A stretch of DNA of 37,500 nucleotides from Acidobacteriota bacterium (GCA_019247495.1 JAFAOU010000112.1:1-37500); one strand, 5' to 3'; numbered from the stretch's first letter, positions 15,300 to 24,610 are shown. A program made the numbers and translations. The notes: generated by a model from the sequence alone, not told the origin.

Positions 15300-15863
15300 T
15301 TGAATGACGCTCGATTTTTTGTGATTGTGACTGGGCTTGCCCTAGTAACTCTCGTGCTTACCTATGTTCTCTTCCGGTTTTTGCAGTCGCAGGCAGAAGG
15401 ACAAGGCAAGCTTCTCGGCGGCACAATCAAGTACGGTGGATCGCTCGCGGGTTTCGTATTGCTGTTCAGTATTCTCTTCGGCGCCTTTTACAGACTTCGG
15501 GCTGATCCCGGCGTAACAACACCCATTTCGCTCGCAGGCGAATGGTCAATGGAATTGAGGACGTCTAAAGGAGGAGTTGAAACCGGCGTAGTAACCCTTC
15601 GACAACGTCATGGCGATCCCGTCCTCCAGATGAACGGGGAGGTCACTGGTGTGCAAGCGACGACCTTCACCACGAAGGTGGGCGTGATTCGTGACAGAAA
15701 CGTCTACTTCATCTACGAGAACCTCCATGGCGAGAGCGGAATCATTCGCGGGCTCGTTCCGAACGATACGCCCAGGACATTGACTCTTGTCTACACGGAC
15801 CTCATAGGTCACGACCGCAATGGCGACCCTTCTGGAACCTTAATACTCACCAGGCGTCAATGA
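15300..15863 (+). CDS. Small membrane protein with C-terminal beta domain, unknown function
   Basis: A 187-aa protein if started at TTG 15300, which has GGAGG ten bases upstream and a TACACT -10-like box at 15270. An in-frame ATG at 15258 exists but has no ribosome-binding site and would precede that box. Two membrane spans are clear: FFVIVTGLALVTLVLTYVLF and SLAGFVLLFSILFGAFY. The C-terminal 110 residues are beta-rich (EWSMELRTSKGGVETGVVTL, VLQMNGEV, NVYFIYENLHG, TLTLVYTDL) and resemble small lipocalin- or barrel-like domains that score a treatment-versus-control layer. I recognise no family. GC is lower than in neighbouring genes. Confidence 0.72.
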   Translation: MNDARFFVIVTGLALVTLVLTYVLFRFLQSQAEGQGKLLGGTIKYGGSLAGFVLLFSILFGAFYRLRADPGVTTPISLAGEWSMELRTSKGGVETGVVTLRQRHGDPVLQMNGEVTGVQATTFTTKVGVIRDRNVYFIYENLHGESGIIRGLVPNDTPRTLTLVYTDLIGHDRNGDPSGTLILTRRQ

Positions 15864-15885
15864 ATATCGGACAACAGGATGCGCG

Positions 15886-16365
15886 TCAGTTCGCCGGTTT
15901 CTCGATCCGCTTGTGGGTTTCGGGGACGATCATCAGCGCGGCGGAGCCGTACCAGGAGGTCAGTTCGTAAGCGAACACGCCTGCTTTCACGGCCGGGTCG
16001 AGGATCACCAGCTTCTCGGCTTCTTCGACGGTCGGGACGTTGAAGATGTACAGACCGCGCCAGGACCTGTCGTTCTTGCCGAAAGGACCCGCGACGGCGA
16101 GCTTCCCTTCCTTCGCCAACCGTCCGATGTTGGCAAAGTGACCGGCGAAGATGCCGTCCCGCTCCTTCCCCAGAACCTTCGCATCGTTCGGTCCCGCTTT
16201 CAGGATGCAGAGGACATAGGTCTTCATGCCGCGTTCATCGGCGCCCAGCTTCCTGGCGAGCTCCGGATCGAATGACGGCGTCTTCGGCTCCTCCGCGACT
16301 GCAGTCAGCGAGGAAACGCAGAGGATGAAGAGGATCAGCAAGGCTTGCGTACGTCTCATCGTCAT
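15886..16365 (-). CDS. Exported YCII-domain protein
   Basis: A 159-aa protein with a signal peptide (RRTQALLILFILCVSSLTAVA). The mature part carries a YCII-related domain of the ferredoxin-like fold: MKTYVLCILKAGPND, the HFANIGRLAKEGKLAVAGPFG segment with the conserved His-to-Gly stretch, RGLYIFNVPTVEEAEKLV, and DPAVKAGVFAYELTSWYG. YCII domains are small alpha/beta units with an invariant His-Asp pair thought to be catalytic; no substrate is known for this exported kind. Start codons at 16365 and 16359 are both possible. Confidence 0.85.
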   Translation of the reverse strand: MTMRRTQALLILFILCVSSLTAVAEEPKTPSFDPELARKLGADERGMKTYVLCILKAGPNDAKVLGKERDGIFAGHFANIGRLAKEGKLAVAGPFGKNDRSWRGLYIFNVPTVEEAEKLVILDPAVKAGVFAYELTSWYGSAALMIVPETHKRIEKPAN

Positions 16366-16420
16366 CGGTTCAGCTTAATCTGCAGATGACGCAGATGTAC
16401 ACAGCGCGCAACCCAAACGC

Positions 16421-16565
16421 GTAGTGCAGGCGTCTCGCCTGCAACCGACGGGCGTCCTCGCCCGGCGGGGGTTTCTGGGATTCAATTGCAGGATCGGAAT
16501 CTGATCACGGACACCCCCGTCGGGCGAGACGCCACGCCGGATGCAGCCGAGGACGCCCGCACTAC
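16421..16565. repeat. Dispersed inverted repeat, GTAGTGC..GGCGTC family
   Basis: The left arm 16421-16472 begins GTAGTGCAGGCGTCTCGCC and ends CGGCGGGGGT. The right arm (16512-16565) is its imperfect reverse complement. Arms are about 52 bases with a loop near 39. It shares GGCGTC-TCGCC blocks with the repeats at 14296 and 31490. It occupies most of the gap between the YCII and PilZ genes; nothing else is visible there. Confidence 0.8.
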
Positions 16566-16624
16566 GCTCCGCTGGGAAGAAAACTTCGCGTCGCAGCCGG
16601 TACAGATTGAGAACAGCCCGGGCG

Positions 16625-17266
16625 TCAGTGCGCGTCCGCGTTCACGTTGCAGAGCATTTCGGCTTGTTGGCGCAGCAATCTGCGCCCCTCCGCATCCGTC
16701 GCGTCGTAGAGCTCGCAAAAGTGTGCGATCTCCGCGGTGGGTGTGCCGGACGGAAGGGTCACGCCGTCTTCAGGCTGTTCGGGATCGAAGACCAGGATTT
16801 CTTCCCACGTGCTGTCCTTCTTCACCAGCTGCGTGTAGACGGCGATGATCGCTCGCGGCGTTCCGGTGTTGCGGCGCGAGTATCCATCCTTGGTCCGCTT
16901 CCATGTTCGCCGGCCTACTTCGCCGATCATGCGCATGAATTCATCGAGCGATTCGCGGGCGGTCGCGCTGATGTCGATGAACTGCAGCCGTGAGATGTAG
17001 GTAGGGCGCGGATTGATGGCCACCACGCGGCATCCGCGGACGATGCCGCTCAGCTCGATCTTCAGGTTGCGGAAGCGGAGCGTGAACCAGACGCGATCGT
17101 CCGGCTTGGTAGCGGAGAATGACTGCACGCTCGCCCCGTTCTTCGAAATGTCGAGCAGGGTTCCCTGATGGGTGTTGACCCCCACCGTGACCATTACGGT
17201 CAACTTGAGGCGCGGCTCACTCCTGCGCTCTTTGGCGAGGCCTAATTTACGCAGCAATTTCGTCAT
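16625..17266 (-). CDS. PilZ-domain protein
   Basis: A 213-aa protein. The N-terminal 115 residues form a PilZ domain: ERRSEPRLKLTV contains the RxxxR cyclic-di-GMP-binding motif and LLDISKNGASVQSF the (D/N)xSxxG motif, with the beta-barrel strands VWFTLRFRNLKIELSGIV between and after. PilZ domains bind cyclic di-GMP and alter motility, exopolysaccharide or other outputs. The C-terminal 90 residues (EIAHFCELYDATDAEGRRLLRQQAEML) are helical and unrecognised. It lies 81 bases downstream of the LysM/FecR gene on the same strand and might belong to that transcript. Confidence 0.87.
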   Translation of the reverse strand: MTKLLRKLGLAKERRSEPRLKLTVMVTVGVNTHQGTLLDISKNGASVQSFSATKPDDRVWFTLRFRNLKIELSGIVRGCRVVAINPRPTYISRLQFIDISATARESLDEFMRMIGEVGRRTWKRTKDGYSRRNTGTPRAIIAVYTQLVKKDSTWEEILVFDPEQPEDGVTLPSGTPTAEIAHFCELYDATDAEGRRLLRQQAEMLCNVNADAH

Positions 17267-17347
17267 GATGGCGGCTCAGACCGTTTGAGCACTTTCCGTT
17301 GGCCGACAGTTTAAATCAGTGGCGCCGGTTTTCTTTCGCGTCCAGAC

Positions 17348-19996
17348 TCACTTCCCGTTTGCTGCCTGAGGGGGCTCCGACGCATAGAACATGGACGTGT
17401 TTCCTTGTTTGTCGGTGAGGTTCACCAGCATTCGCGCGGAGGCGATCACGTCGAGAACCCTGAAGGTCCCGTCGCTGTCTGGTTCGACGGTCTTAACAAA
17501 TCTGGCTGTGGTGCGGTTGCCTGGGCTCTCCGCGTAGATCTCGATGGTCGTTCCGGGGCAGGCCTTGCCGTTGAGTGAGCCGAGGCCGGCGGGGACCCTT
17601 TCGTACGTTCCGAAGAGGATCGGGGTGGCGATGCCGCGGTTGGCTGCCTCGTCGTCGTACGCGCATGCACCGGCCTTGGCCGACGATGATTTGCCGGTGC
17701 TGCCGGCGAGCGTGCCGACCGATACGAATTCGGCCTCGCTGATCCGGTTCCGCGCGGGCCGCGCAGCCCCGGGATCGAAGAGGATGGCGGTCCCGGAGAT
17801 GTCGTCGAAGCGGTCACGAAGCAGACTGTTATCGGACGATCCCGCGCGGATGACGATGCCGTTCGCCGCGTGAATGACGGCGGTGTTGCTGATCCGAACA
17901 TTGGCTGCATGCGACTCGATCACGATCGCGGTGGCGCGGCCTCCGCCGTCGACCGCGGATTGGTCGATCGACGATCCCCGCCCGTCGACGACGATCGCCG
18001 CGACGCCGGCCGGTGCCGTGCTCCGTACGTTCAACTTCCTCGCGTTCATCGCCGCCGTCGCCCGGATGGCCGTGCCTTCTGACTGCAGCGCGATCGACGA
18101 GATGGTCGTTTCGGCCGCAAGCGTGAGCGCGTCTTCCTGTCCGGACACATCCACCTCGAGGTCAGGCACCTGCTGCGTGGCGACGGTGCGGGGCCGCCCC
18201 GGATCGGACGCCATCCACGCCACGCCATCGAGCGTCGTGCCGCGGTCGGCCACGGCCGGCAACGGAGTGGCGCAGCGTATGGTCCACCGGCCGTTCGATG
18301 GCGCTGACGCCGGAAGGAACCGCATCGCATTCGGACCGGCGACCGCATTCGCGTTGCGGATGAACTGCCGCAGGGAACCCTGGCTGCTTCTTCCGGCAGT
18401 CGTCTCTTCCACATCGTCATCGTTGTCGACGACGTTGAAGCTGAACCCGAATGACACCGTTGTGCTGATTGCCGGATCGCTGGTGTCCACGCGCACGACA
18501 TGCTTGGACGTCGACAACTTCCTCGGGTCGTCCGACTGCGCTGCCCAACGCCCGCCGACGCACGGGCCGGCATTCGTTCGCGTGACTGCCTCCCCTCCCG
18601 ATTCACCGGCGCATTGCGCGCCCGCGGAGCCAAATGTCTGCTCGGCCCAGACCGACTCGGACGCCGCGGCGGCATTGAATCCATTGGACGGCGCGATCGT
18701 CAGCGAGTCGGCGGCGATCCAGTAGACCGCGGGAGCGAGTCCGTTGAATGTGAACCGCCCCGACGCGTCCGTACGCGTCTCGCTCGCGCGGACGTCGTCG
18801 TCGTCCGGGATGCCGTTTCCGTCATCGCGCCATGCGATCAGGCGAACCGCCGCAAGCGGAGGCGCTCCGTCGATGTTGCCTCTGGCACCGCGATCTTCGG
18901 CCACGGTCCCGGTCAACCCCGCTGCCGACCGGAAGTGAACCAATTTGGCCGGGAACCCGTCGAGCCCCGTCTTGTTGACCGCAGTGGCGCGCCAATAGAG
19001 GTCGCCGTACGGAAGCGCGGACGGCCGCCACGAGGTCTCATGAAGTCCGGTGGCCCGTTCGACCAGCTGGGTTGCGCCGGCGTCGCGAAAGATCTCGATC
19101 GTATAAGACGCGGCGTCGGGAACGCTCTTCCAGGCGAAGCCGGCGCGCAGCGTTGCCTCCGCCGCCGGCTCAGCCATCGGCTCAACCAGCGCCGGTGCCG
19201 GCAGCAGCTTCTGCGGAGGCCGGGGCGCCTTCCCCTGTTCGACTTCCGTCCCCATTCCCGCGCCGACATTGACGCTCTTTCCGGCCGAGGCCACGACCGA
19301 CGAACCGCCGTACACCATGACCTGCGCCTTTTCGCCGGACGCTTTCCGGCTGCGTGTGGCCACCGGGCGATTTCCTGTGGCGTTGTGACTGATCGACGTC
19401 GCACCGATGAGGACGTGGAGCTCCGCGGCCGCTTTCTTTTTCGGACGGCTGGTGAGGTCGATCTGCCCGTCGATGATCTCGATCGTCTCGCTTGCGGGTC
19501 GGCGCTGCGCGGGCCGTATCTCCTTGAGAAAGAGGAGCGAGTTTTCGGTCATGGTCAGGTGCGAGCCATCGTCGAACTTGAGGTCCGCGGACGATTGCTC
19601 GTAGGTCCGCAGGCCGTCGTTTTCCTTGAGCAGATCGCCCTCATGCGCGGTCGCCCACGGCTCCGGGTCCGGTTTGGCGTCGACTCGCCGGGCCACGCGG
19701 TCGACCAGAGCATTTCGCTTCGGCAGCTGCCGGGCCACGACCACCCGGATTCGCGATCCCGGCTTCAGATGCCTGGTGTCATGGATCTGCGGGTTGAGAC
19801 GCAGGTTCTCCATCCAGAGCGACGGGGAGCCGAGGTAATGAGTGGTGATGCCGATGAGCGTGTCGCCCGAGCGGACGGTGTACCAGGCCACGGTATCGCC
19901 AGCGCGCGGCGGAGGCCCGTCGGTTGTTTGTGCGGACGCGGCGATGGCAATGAGAAAGAGGAGAGCGGCGAGAACGACTGTTTTTCGGTCAGGCAT
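17348..19996 (-). CDS. Exported LysM-FecR surface protein with beta-helix C terminus
   Basis: An 882-aa protein with a signal peptide (KTVVLAALLFLIAIAASAQ). Visible parts in order: a LysM domain at about 38-86 (WYTVRSGDTLIGITTHYLGS, typical peptidoglycan-binding motif); a FecR-like domain at about 115-260 (GDLLKENDGLRTYEQSSADLKFDDGSHLTM); a fibronectin-like segment at about 285-350; a carboxypeptidase-regulatory-like domain (DASGRFTFNGLAPAVYWIAAD); and a right-handed beta-helix region beginning near GSLRQFIRNANA, the sequence that marks many long extracellular proteins. It is probably anchored at the cell wall or periplasm. Its ATG (19996) lies eight bases inside the 3' end of the kinase gene, so the kinase and this protein are translationally coupled and may act together. 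Confidence 0.85.
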   Translation of the reverse strand: MPDRKTVVLAALLFLIAIAASAQTTDGPPPRAGDTVAWYTVRSGDTLIGITTHYLGSPSLWMENLRLNPQIHDTRHLKPGSRIRVVVARQLPKRNALVDRVARRVDAKPDPEPWATAHEGDLLKENDGLRTYEQSSADLKFDDGSHLTMTENSLLFLKEIRPAQRRPASETIEIIDGQIDLTSRPKKKAAAELHVLIGATSISHNATGNRPVATRSRKASGEKAQVMVYGGSSVVASAGKSVNVGAGMGTEVEQGKAPRPPQKLLPAPALVEPMAEPAAEATLRAGFAWKSVPDAASYTIEIFRDAGATQLVERATGLHETSWRPSALPYGDLYWRATAVNKTGLDGFPAKLVHFRSAAGLTGTVAEDRGARGNIDGAPPLAAVRLIAWRDDGNGIPDDDDVRASETRTDASGRFTFNGLAPAVYWIAADSLTIAPSNGFNAAAASESVWAEQTFGSAGAQCAGESGGEAVTRTNAGPCVGGRWAAQSDDPRKLSTSKHVVRVDTSDPAISTTVSFGFSFNVVDNDDDVEETTAGRSSQGSLRQFIRNANAVAGPNAMRFLPASAPSNGRWTIRCATPLPAVADRGTTLDGVAWMASDPGRPRTVATQQVPDLEVDVSGQEDALTLAAETTISSIALQSEGTAIRATAAMNARKLNVRSTAPAGVAAIVVDGRGSSIDQSAVDGGGRATAIVIESHAANVRISNTAVIHAANGIVIRAGSSDNSLLRDRFDDISGTAILFDPGAARPARNRISEAEFVSVGTLAGSTGKSSSAKAGACAYDDEAANRGIATPILFGTYERVPAGLGSLNGKACPGTTIEIYAESPGNRTTARFVKTVEPDSDGTFRVLDVIASARMLVNLTDKQGNTSMFYASEPPQAANGK

Positions 19997-21929
19997 CGGC
20001 TTTCGATAACGAGATGGTTGGCACGTACATCGGATCGGCGTGCTTCGTAGGAGCGCGCCGGACGATGTTCGTGCGTGGGTTGAGTTTGAACTTCTGCTCG
20101 GCCGTCATCCGGCGCATCAACGCCACCAGCTCCGCAGGATTGGAGAGACGTTCCGAAGGATTCTTGGCCAGCATTCGCATCACAGTTTTTTCCAACAGCG
20201 GCGGAGTCAGAGGATTCGCAGGCGTCGGCGCCGGCGGCTCATAACGGAGCGTTGCTTCGAGCGTCTCTTTCATGGTTGCGCGGTCGAACGGAGCGAATCC
20301 CGTCAGACACTGATAGAGAGTGACCCCGGCGCTGAACATGTCTCCCGCAGGCAGCGAACCGCGGCCGCCGATCAGCTCCGGCGCCATGTACCCGGGCGTA
20401 CCGAAGACCAGGCTCAGGTCCGTGAGTGCACTCAACAGCTCGGCGATCCCGAAGTCGGTGACCTTGACCGTCCCGTCCCACGAGATGAGGATGTTGGCCG
20501 GCTTGATGTCGCGATGGATTACGTGGGCGCCGTGCGCCGCTTCCAGCGCCTGCCCCAGCGCCAGGCCGACCACCAGCGTCTGTTCGATCGAAAGCGGACG
20601 GCCTTCGAGCTGGCTGTCGAGACTCACGCCGTCGACGAACTCCATGGCGATGAACGCCGAATCGCCCGACTCCTCGACGTCGAAGACGGACACGACGTTC
20701 GAGTGATGGAACTGCGCCACCGTGACCGCCTCACGTATCAGCGACTCGACCAGGTTCCCCCGCTCCGGCGCTGGAACGTCATCGCCGAGGCGGATGGTCT
20801 TGAGCGCCACCGGCCGCTGGAGCTTCGGATCCCAGCCGCGGAACACCGTTCCCATTCCACCCTGCCCGACCACTTCCAGCACCTGATAGCGGCCGAGAAA
20901 GACGTTCCCGAGCTCCTCCCGGTCGTGCACCCGTTTCTGCAGCAGATCGAGCGAGGAGCGCAGCCGGTCGATGTCGCTGCCATCGCCCGCCGGGACGAAT
21001 CCCATCTCGCTCTGTGCGTTGAGCAGGTCGCGCAACGGCCGGACCACCGCGAACCAGGCGGCGATGGATAGCGCGCCGACGAGGAGAAGCGCGGCGATGA
21101 CCGCGAAGAGCGAGCGCCTCCGCAAGTTCTGCGCGATCGCTTCCGCCACCGTGGCCGGCTGCGTCGAGACCACGACCCACGGCGTTCCATCGACCGGCGC
21201 GTAGGCGCCCACGGCGACAGCGCCGCCGGCCGCGGGAAAGCGTCCCGCGCCGCGGATCCGGCCGGTGGCGGCAATGTCCAGCAGCGAACGGGGGATGTTG
21301 GCCACGGCGGCCTGATTTCCGACGACCGCATGCCGGCTCCGGTCGATCAGAACGCGTAGCGCTTGTTCGCCGAGCTCGGAGGAGTGGAGATCGTCTTCGA
21401 GGGCGCGTGCATCGAAGATGGCCGTAGCCTGCCCGCCGTTCGTCAGCGTCCGCACGATCGACAGCCAGGAGCCGCCGTTGTTTGAATGGATCTCGAGGCG
21501 CTCCCGTTGCGGACTGGCCAGGATGGCCTGGATGACGGAAGCGGCCGATTTTTTCTGGCCGCGAAAAATCTCGGCTCCGGCCGGATCGCGAAGGACGACC
21601 GCAACGAGATCGCCGCGCGATTGGAGAAGGCTCCGCACCGTCTCCTTCGCTGCAGCCGAGGAGGGATCGCTCTCGACTTCAGGCGCCGCGGCGAGAGCAT
21701 CGGTCAACGTCTCCCACGCCGACACCGTGCTGCTGATCCGGTCCGCCCCGGTATTCGCCGAGAGCGCATGCGTCTGCAATACCTGCGACGTCATCGCCTC
21801 GCGATTGAGATCGGCGAGGTGGTACGAAACGACGGCGAGAGGAATCAAGCCCGCTGCCGTGAGCGCAATGATGATGCGCCCAAGAAAACCGATCTGCAGC
21901 CGGCGGCGAGGCTTGTCGGATGAACGCAT
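19989..21929 (-). CDS. Membrane Ser/Thr protein kinase with extracytoplasmic sensor domain
   Basis: A 646-aa protein from ATG 21929. The open frame continues upstream to 22079, but those residues are Arg/Pro-rich and have no family support. A short cytoplasmic lead (MRSSDKPRRR) is followed by TM1 (about 14-37), a 230-residue extracytoplasmic sensor resembling dCache, TM2 (about 272-296), a HAMP-like linker, and a Hanks-type kinase domain (348 to about 610). Key residues: GQGGMG (355-360), K377 in VALKT, HRDIKPAN (D474) and DFG (D492), with an APE motif in GYMAPELI. All catalytic residues are present, so it should be active. It phosphorylates Ser/Thr in unknown partners in response to an outside signal. 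The next gene overlaps its end. Confidence 0.9.
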   Translation of the reverse strand: MRSSDKPRRRLQIGFLGRIIIALTAAGLIPLAVVSYHLADLNREAMTSQVLQTHALSANTGADRISSTVSAWETLTDALAAAPEVESDPSSAAAKETVRSLLQSRGDLVAVVLRDPAGAEIFRGQKKSAASVIQAILASPQRERLEIHSNNGGSWLSIVRTLTNGGQATAIFDARALEDDLHSSELGEQALRVLIDRSRHAVVGNQAAVANIPRSLLDIAATGRIRGAGRFPAAGGAVAVGAYAPVDGTPWVVVSTQPATVAEAIAQNLRRRSLFAVIAALLLVGALSIAAWFAVVRPLRDLLNAQSEMGFVPAGDGSDIDRLRSSLDLLQKRVHDREELGNVFLGRYQVLEVVGQGGMGTVFRGWDPKLQRPVALKTIRLGDDVPAPERGNLVESLIREAVTVAQFHHSNVVSVFDVEESGDSAFIAMEFVDGVSLDSQLEGRPLSIEQTLVVGLALGQALEAAHGAHVIHRDIKPANILISWDGTVKVTDFGIAELLSALTDLSLVFGTPGYMAPELIGGRGSLPAGDMFSAGVTLYQCLTGFAPFDRATMKETLEATLRYEPPAPTPANPLTPPLLEKTVMRMLAKNPSERLSNPAELVALMRRMTAEQKFKLNPRTNIVRRAPTKHADPMYVPTISLSKADA

Positions 21930-22191
21930 CAGCCCGCCAATGGTAGCGCTGCGAGGGGAGCAGCCGCCAAAACAGAACGCGGTCTGAGGCCGCGTTTCGG
22001 GAACATTTGGCGGAGCTGAAGAGGTGGAACCTCTTGGGCGCGATCTTCGCGTCTGTCTCGGGACATACGCGGATCGCATTTACCTCCGTCTCGACTTAAC
22101 CCGCGCCTGCCTCGGAAGCTCGGTAGTGGAACCGAATAAGGTTCTCAGGCCCGGAAAGCGATCTCTGCTATCTTATGGACGGGAGGTAATT

Positions 22192-22575
22192 ATGTCCCGT
22201 TCGTGGTGGATCGCCGTTCTTCTCTCCGTCTGCTTCCTCGCAACACCGGCGCTTTTCGCTCAGGACTACGCGGGCACCTGCAACGATTGCGCGGATTGCC
22301 AGATCCGAGACTCGTCCGGGAACTGGTGGTCCGGATTGACCTGTGCATCGTGGAGCGGTTATGTACCCGACTGTTCGACCTGGGATTGCAGGAACGGCTG
22401 CAGGGGCACGTCACCGGGTGCCGCATTTTGCGAAAGACACGACAGTGACGGCCTTTATCACTACCAGATCGTGTACAGGGTTGAGAACCTCTCGAATTCC
22501 GACATGAAGCTCTCCAGCGCCGTCATCACCACCAGCAAGGGTACGCGTTCAATTCTGGTGAAGCGCGCCTCATGA
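22192..22575 (+). CDS. Small exported cysteine-rich protein
   Basis: A 127-aa protein with a very good ribosome-binding site (GGGAGGT) seven bases before ATG 22192, and a signal peptide (SRSWWIAVLLSVCFLATPALFA). Residues 24-80 contain at least nine cysteines (CNDCADC, LTCASW, PDCSTWDC, NGC, FC), which would form several disulphides outside the cytoplasm. The C-terminal part (YHYQIVYRVENLSNSDMKL) is beta-like. No family is recognised. It is the first gene of a three-gene operon and overlaps the second by four bases. Confidence 0.8.
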   Translation: MSRSWWIAVLLSVCFLATPALFAQDYAGTCNDCADCQIRDSSGNWWSGLTCASWSGYVPDCSTWDCRNGCRGTSPGAAFCERHDSDGLYHYQIVYRVENLSNSDMKLSSAVITTSKGTRSILVKRAS

Positions 22576-23021
22576 TCATCTCTCTCGCCGTTCTTGCGGC
22601 CTCCACCCTCGCAGTGAAAGGCAACTTCTGCATTCTCGAAGGAACCCATGCAAGGGTTTGCCGCGAGACGGTCGGCGCGGTGTTGATGGTGGAGCCGAGC
22701 GATCAGCCCCGCCGTTTCGTGTGGCGGGCCGGCGCCAGTTTGCGGCTCGGTGTCATCGCGCCCAAGGCAGTCTCTGTCCGCCTCCAGGATCCCGGTTCCG
22801 GGCGTGTCAAGCTGGTGATCCGCAGCCCGGAGACCGTCGCGCCCCGCATGCAGATCGACGGCGGCGGCGCGTCATGGACAGTCGAAAACGCTGGCGGACC
22901 GCTCGCCGTCGATCTCCCGCCGTCGATTCGCTACCAAATCTCCATCGAAGCCGAAGGCCTAGATCCAATCCTGCTGCGCAAAGTGCAAGTCACCAAAGGG
23001 ACGATTACCGATCTCAAGTAA
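22572..23021 (+). CDS. Small exported protein, second gene of the operon
   Basis: A 149-aa protein whose ATG (22572) overlaps the stop of the cysteine-rich gene (ATGA). It opens with a hydrophobic segment (MIISLAVLAASTLAVKG) that fits a signal peptide. The body is beta-rich (VSVRLQDPGSGRVKLVIRS, IRYQISIEAEGLDPILLRKV) and ends in a strand-like KVQVTKGTITDL, the style of immunoglobulin-like or carboxypeptidase-regulatory domains. The next gene starts five bases after it ends, so the two may be parts of one surface assembly. Not recognised. Confidence 0.75.
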   Translation: MIISLAVLAASTLAVKGNFCILEGTHARVCRETVGAVLMVEPSDQPRRFVWRAGASLRLGVIAPKAVSVRLQDPGSGRVKLVIRSPETVAPRMQIDGGGASWTVENAGGPLAVDLPPSIRYQISIEAEGLDPILLRKVQVTKGTITDLK

Positions 23022-23026
23022 TCGAG

Positions 23027-24610
23027 ATGCACCGCTATCCCGAGATCAGCGGCACCGTGGTGGCGCGTAAGGATGCCAGTCCCCTGGCCGGCGCGGCGAT
23101 CCTCAACGGAGGAGGAAAACTGCTGGCGACCGCCGACGAGCGCGGCCGCTTCCGATTCCAGCGAACCGACACTTCGTTGCGAATGATCAGCGTGGCCTAT
23201 CCCGGCTACGAGACGCACCTGATTCAGCTCGGCGAGGTCACTTCCGACCGCCGGCTGGAGATCGTGCAGCTCGGCGAGGGCTTCACCCTCACCGTCGCCG
23301 TCGAAGCCGTCCCGCACAACGGCAAGCCGACCGTGGTCAAGAAAGCGCGCCTGCTTCGGACGACCGAAGCACAGAACCCCATCCCCTTTCTCATCGCCGA
23401 GAAGAGCGTCGCCGAGAACAGCGTCGTCTTCGAGGACCTCGAGGCCGGCCGGTACGGTGTCGAGCTTTCCGGCGACGAGCCGCTCGAGCAGCTCTTCGTC
23501 CCGGTCGATCTCGCCGCCTCCCGAACGATCGACATCGCCGTTCGGCCTCTGGACGTCACGATCTCCGCCTTGCTAGGCGATACCGTCCGGGTGAACACCG
23601 TCATCGATCTGGCGGCGCTGCGCAACCTCTGGCGGGCGACAATCAACACCGGCGCGAGCGGAGAGTACAAAGGCCTTCTCTGGCAACGAGGCCTCTTCGC
23701 GGCGAATGTTCACCTCGAGAGCTGGCAGTTCTTCGCGTCGCGCACCATCGATACCCGAACCGAAGCCGCCTGGGACATCGTGGTTCCCGACCGCCGGATC
23801 ACCGGCAGCGTGGTCGACGCGGACACGCGCCGCCCGGTTCCCGACGCCGCGATTCACTACGACTTCAAGGGGGGCGACGGGGCCATTTACGGCGCGATGC
23901 TGCCAGTCGACGAGAACGGCCAGTTCGTCCTGTTTGGTGCGTTGCGCGGCGAGTACGAACTTCACGTGGCCGCGCCGGGGTATGCCGTTCCCGACCATTC
24001 AGTGTCGGTCGTAGTCGATGAACAGGCTAAAGAGAGCCGCGTGGAGATTCCGCTCATGCGGGAGCCGGGCCGCATCGTGGTCTTCGTCGATGCGGCAACC
24101 GGGGCGCCCGTCGCCGAGGCGCCCGTCATCGAGTTGCGCCCCGATGGCCGTGGCGTGATGCGCATGCTGACCACGGACGACACCGGGCGGGCTCGCGTCG
24201 GCGTTCAGGGAAATGAGACCAAGACCGTCTACGTCCTTCCCGTTTCCGGATCGATCGGCGTCGCCCACATCATCTCCGGCGAAGAGCCGCTCCGCGTTGA
24301 GGTGCCGCCGCCCTCATCGACCATTCACATCAAGACTCAAATGCAGGACGGCTCGCCGGTCAGGTCATGCCGCGTGCTCTTGCGGATCAATGGAGAGACC
24401 ATTCCTCCCACGGTCATGTCCCTCTTCGGATCGCTCCATCGCATACCGTCCGACTCCGGCAGCGACGGCGATCTGTCGCTCCCCGGCATGCCCGTCGGGC
24501 TTTACGAGCTCTGGCCCTATCGCGGAAGCGCTCCCGCCGAGGCGGCGCCTCCGGTCCGCGCGAATGTCGCCACCGGCGCATCGACGATCGTTTTGACGTT
24601 CGGCGGTTGA
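23027..24610 (+). CDS. Multi-domain carboxypeptidase-regulatory-like protein
   Basis: A 527-aa protein that I start at ATG 23027. Repeated domains of the carboxypeptidase-regulatory-like (CarboxypepD_reg) kind are visible: ISGTVVARKDASPLAGAAIL with RGRFRFQRTD; RITGSVVDADTRRPVPDAAI with ENGQFVLFGALRGEYELHV; and RIVVFVDAATGAPVAEAPVI with DTGRARVGV. A last beta domain ends in VGLYELWPYRG. These beta-sandwich modules are usually extracellular or periplasmic, yet this start gives no signal peptide. The frame is open upstream to 22658, so a different start is possible. Third gene of the operon. Confidence 0.8.
   Translation: MHRYPEISGTVVARKDASPLAGAAILNGGGKLLATADERGRFRFQRTDTSLRMISVAYPGYETHLIQLGEVTSDRRLEIVQLGEGFTLTVAVEAVPHNGKPTVVKKARLLRTTEAQNPIPFLIAEKSVAENSVVFEDLEAGRYGVELSGDEPLEQLFVPVDLAASRTIDIAVRPLDVTISALLGDTVRVNTVIDLAALRNLWRATINTGASGEYKGLLWQRGLFAANVHLESWQFFASRTIDTRTEAAWDIVVPDRRITGSVVDADTRRPVPDAAIHYDFKGGDGAIYGAMLPVDENGQFVLFGALRGEYELHVAAPGYAVPDHSVSVVVDEQAKESRVEIPLMREPGRIVVFVDAATGAPVAEAPVIELRPDGRGVMRMLTTDDTGRARVGVQGNETKTVYVLPVSGSIGVAHIISGEEPLRVEVPPPSSTIHIKTQMQDGSPVRSCRVLLRINGETIPPTVMSLFGSLHRIPSDSGSDGDLSLPGMPVGLYELWPYRGSAPAEAAPPVRANVATGASTIVLTFGG

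Noticed and set aside
18500..20050. 516-codon plus-strand open frame across the LysM/FecR gene
   Set aside because: Shadow of a gene with clear LysM and FecR features; no family-like content.
21930..22079. Upstream extension of the Ser/Thr kinase
   Set aside because: The residues are Arg/Pro-rich and not kinase-like. Starting at 21929 leaves a normal short cytoplasmic lead before TM1.
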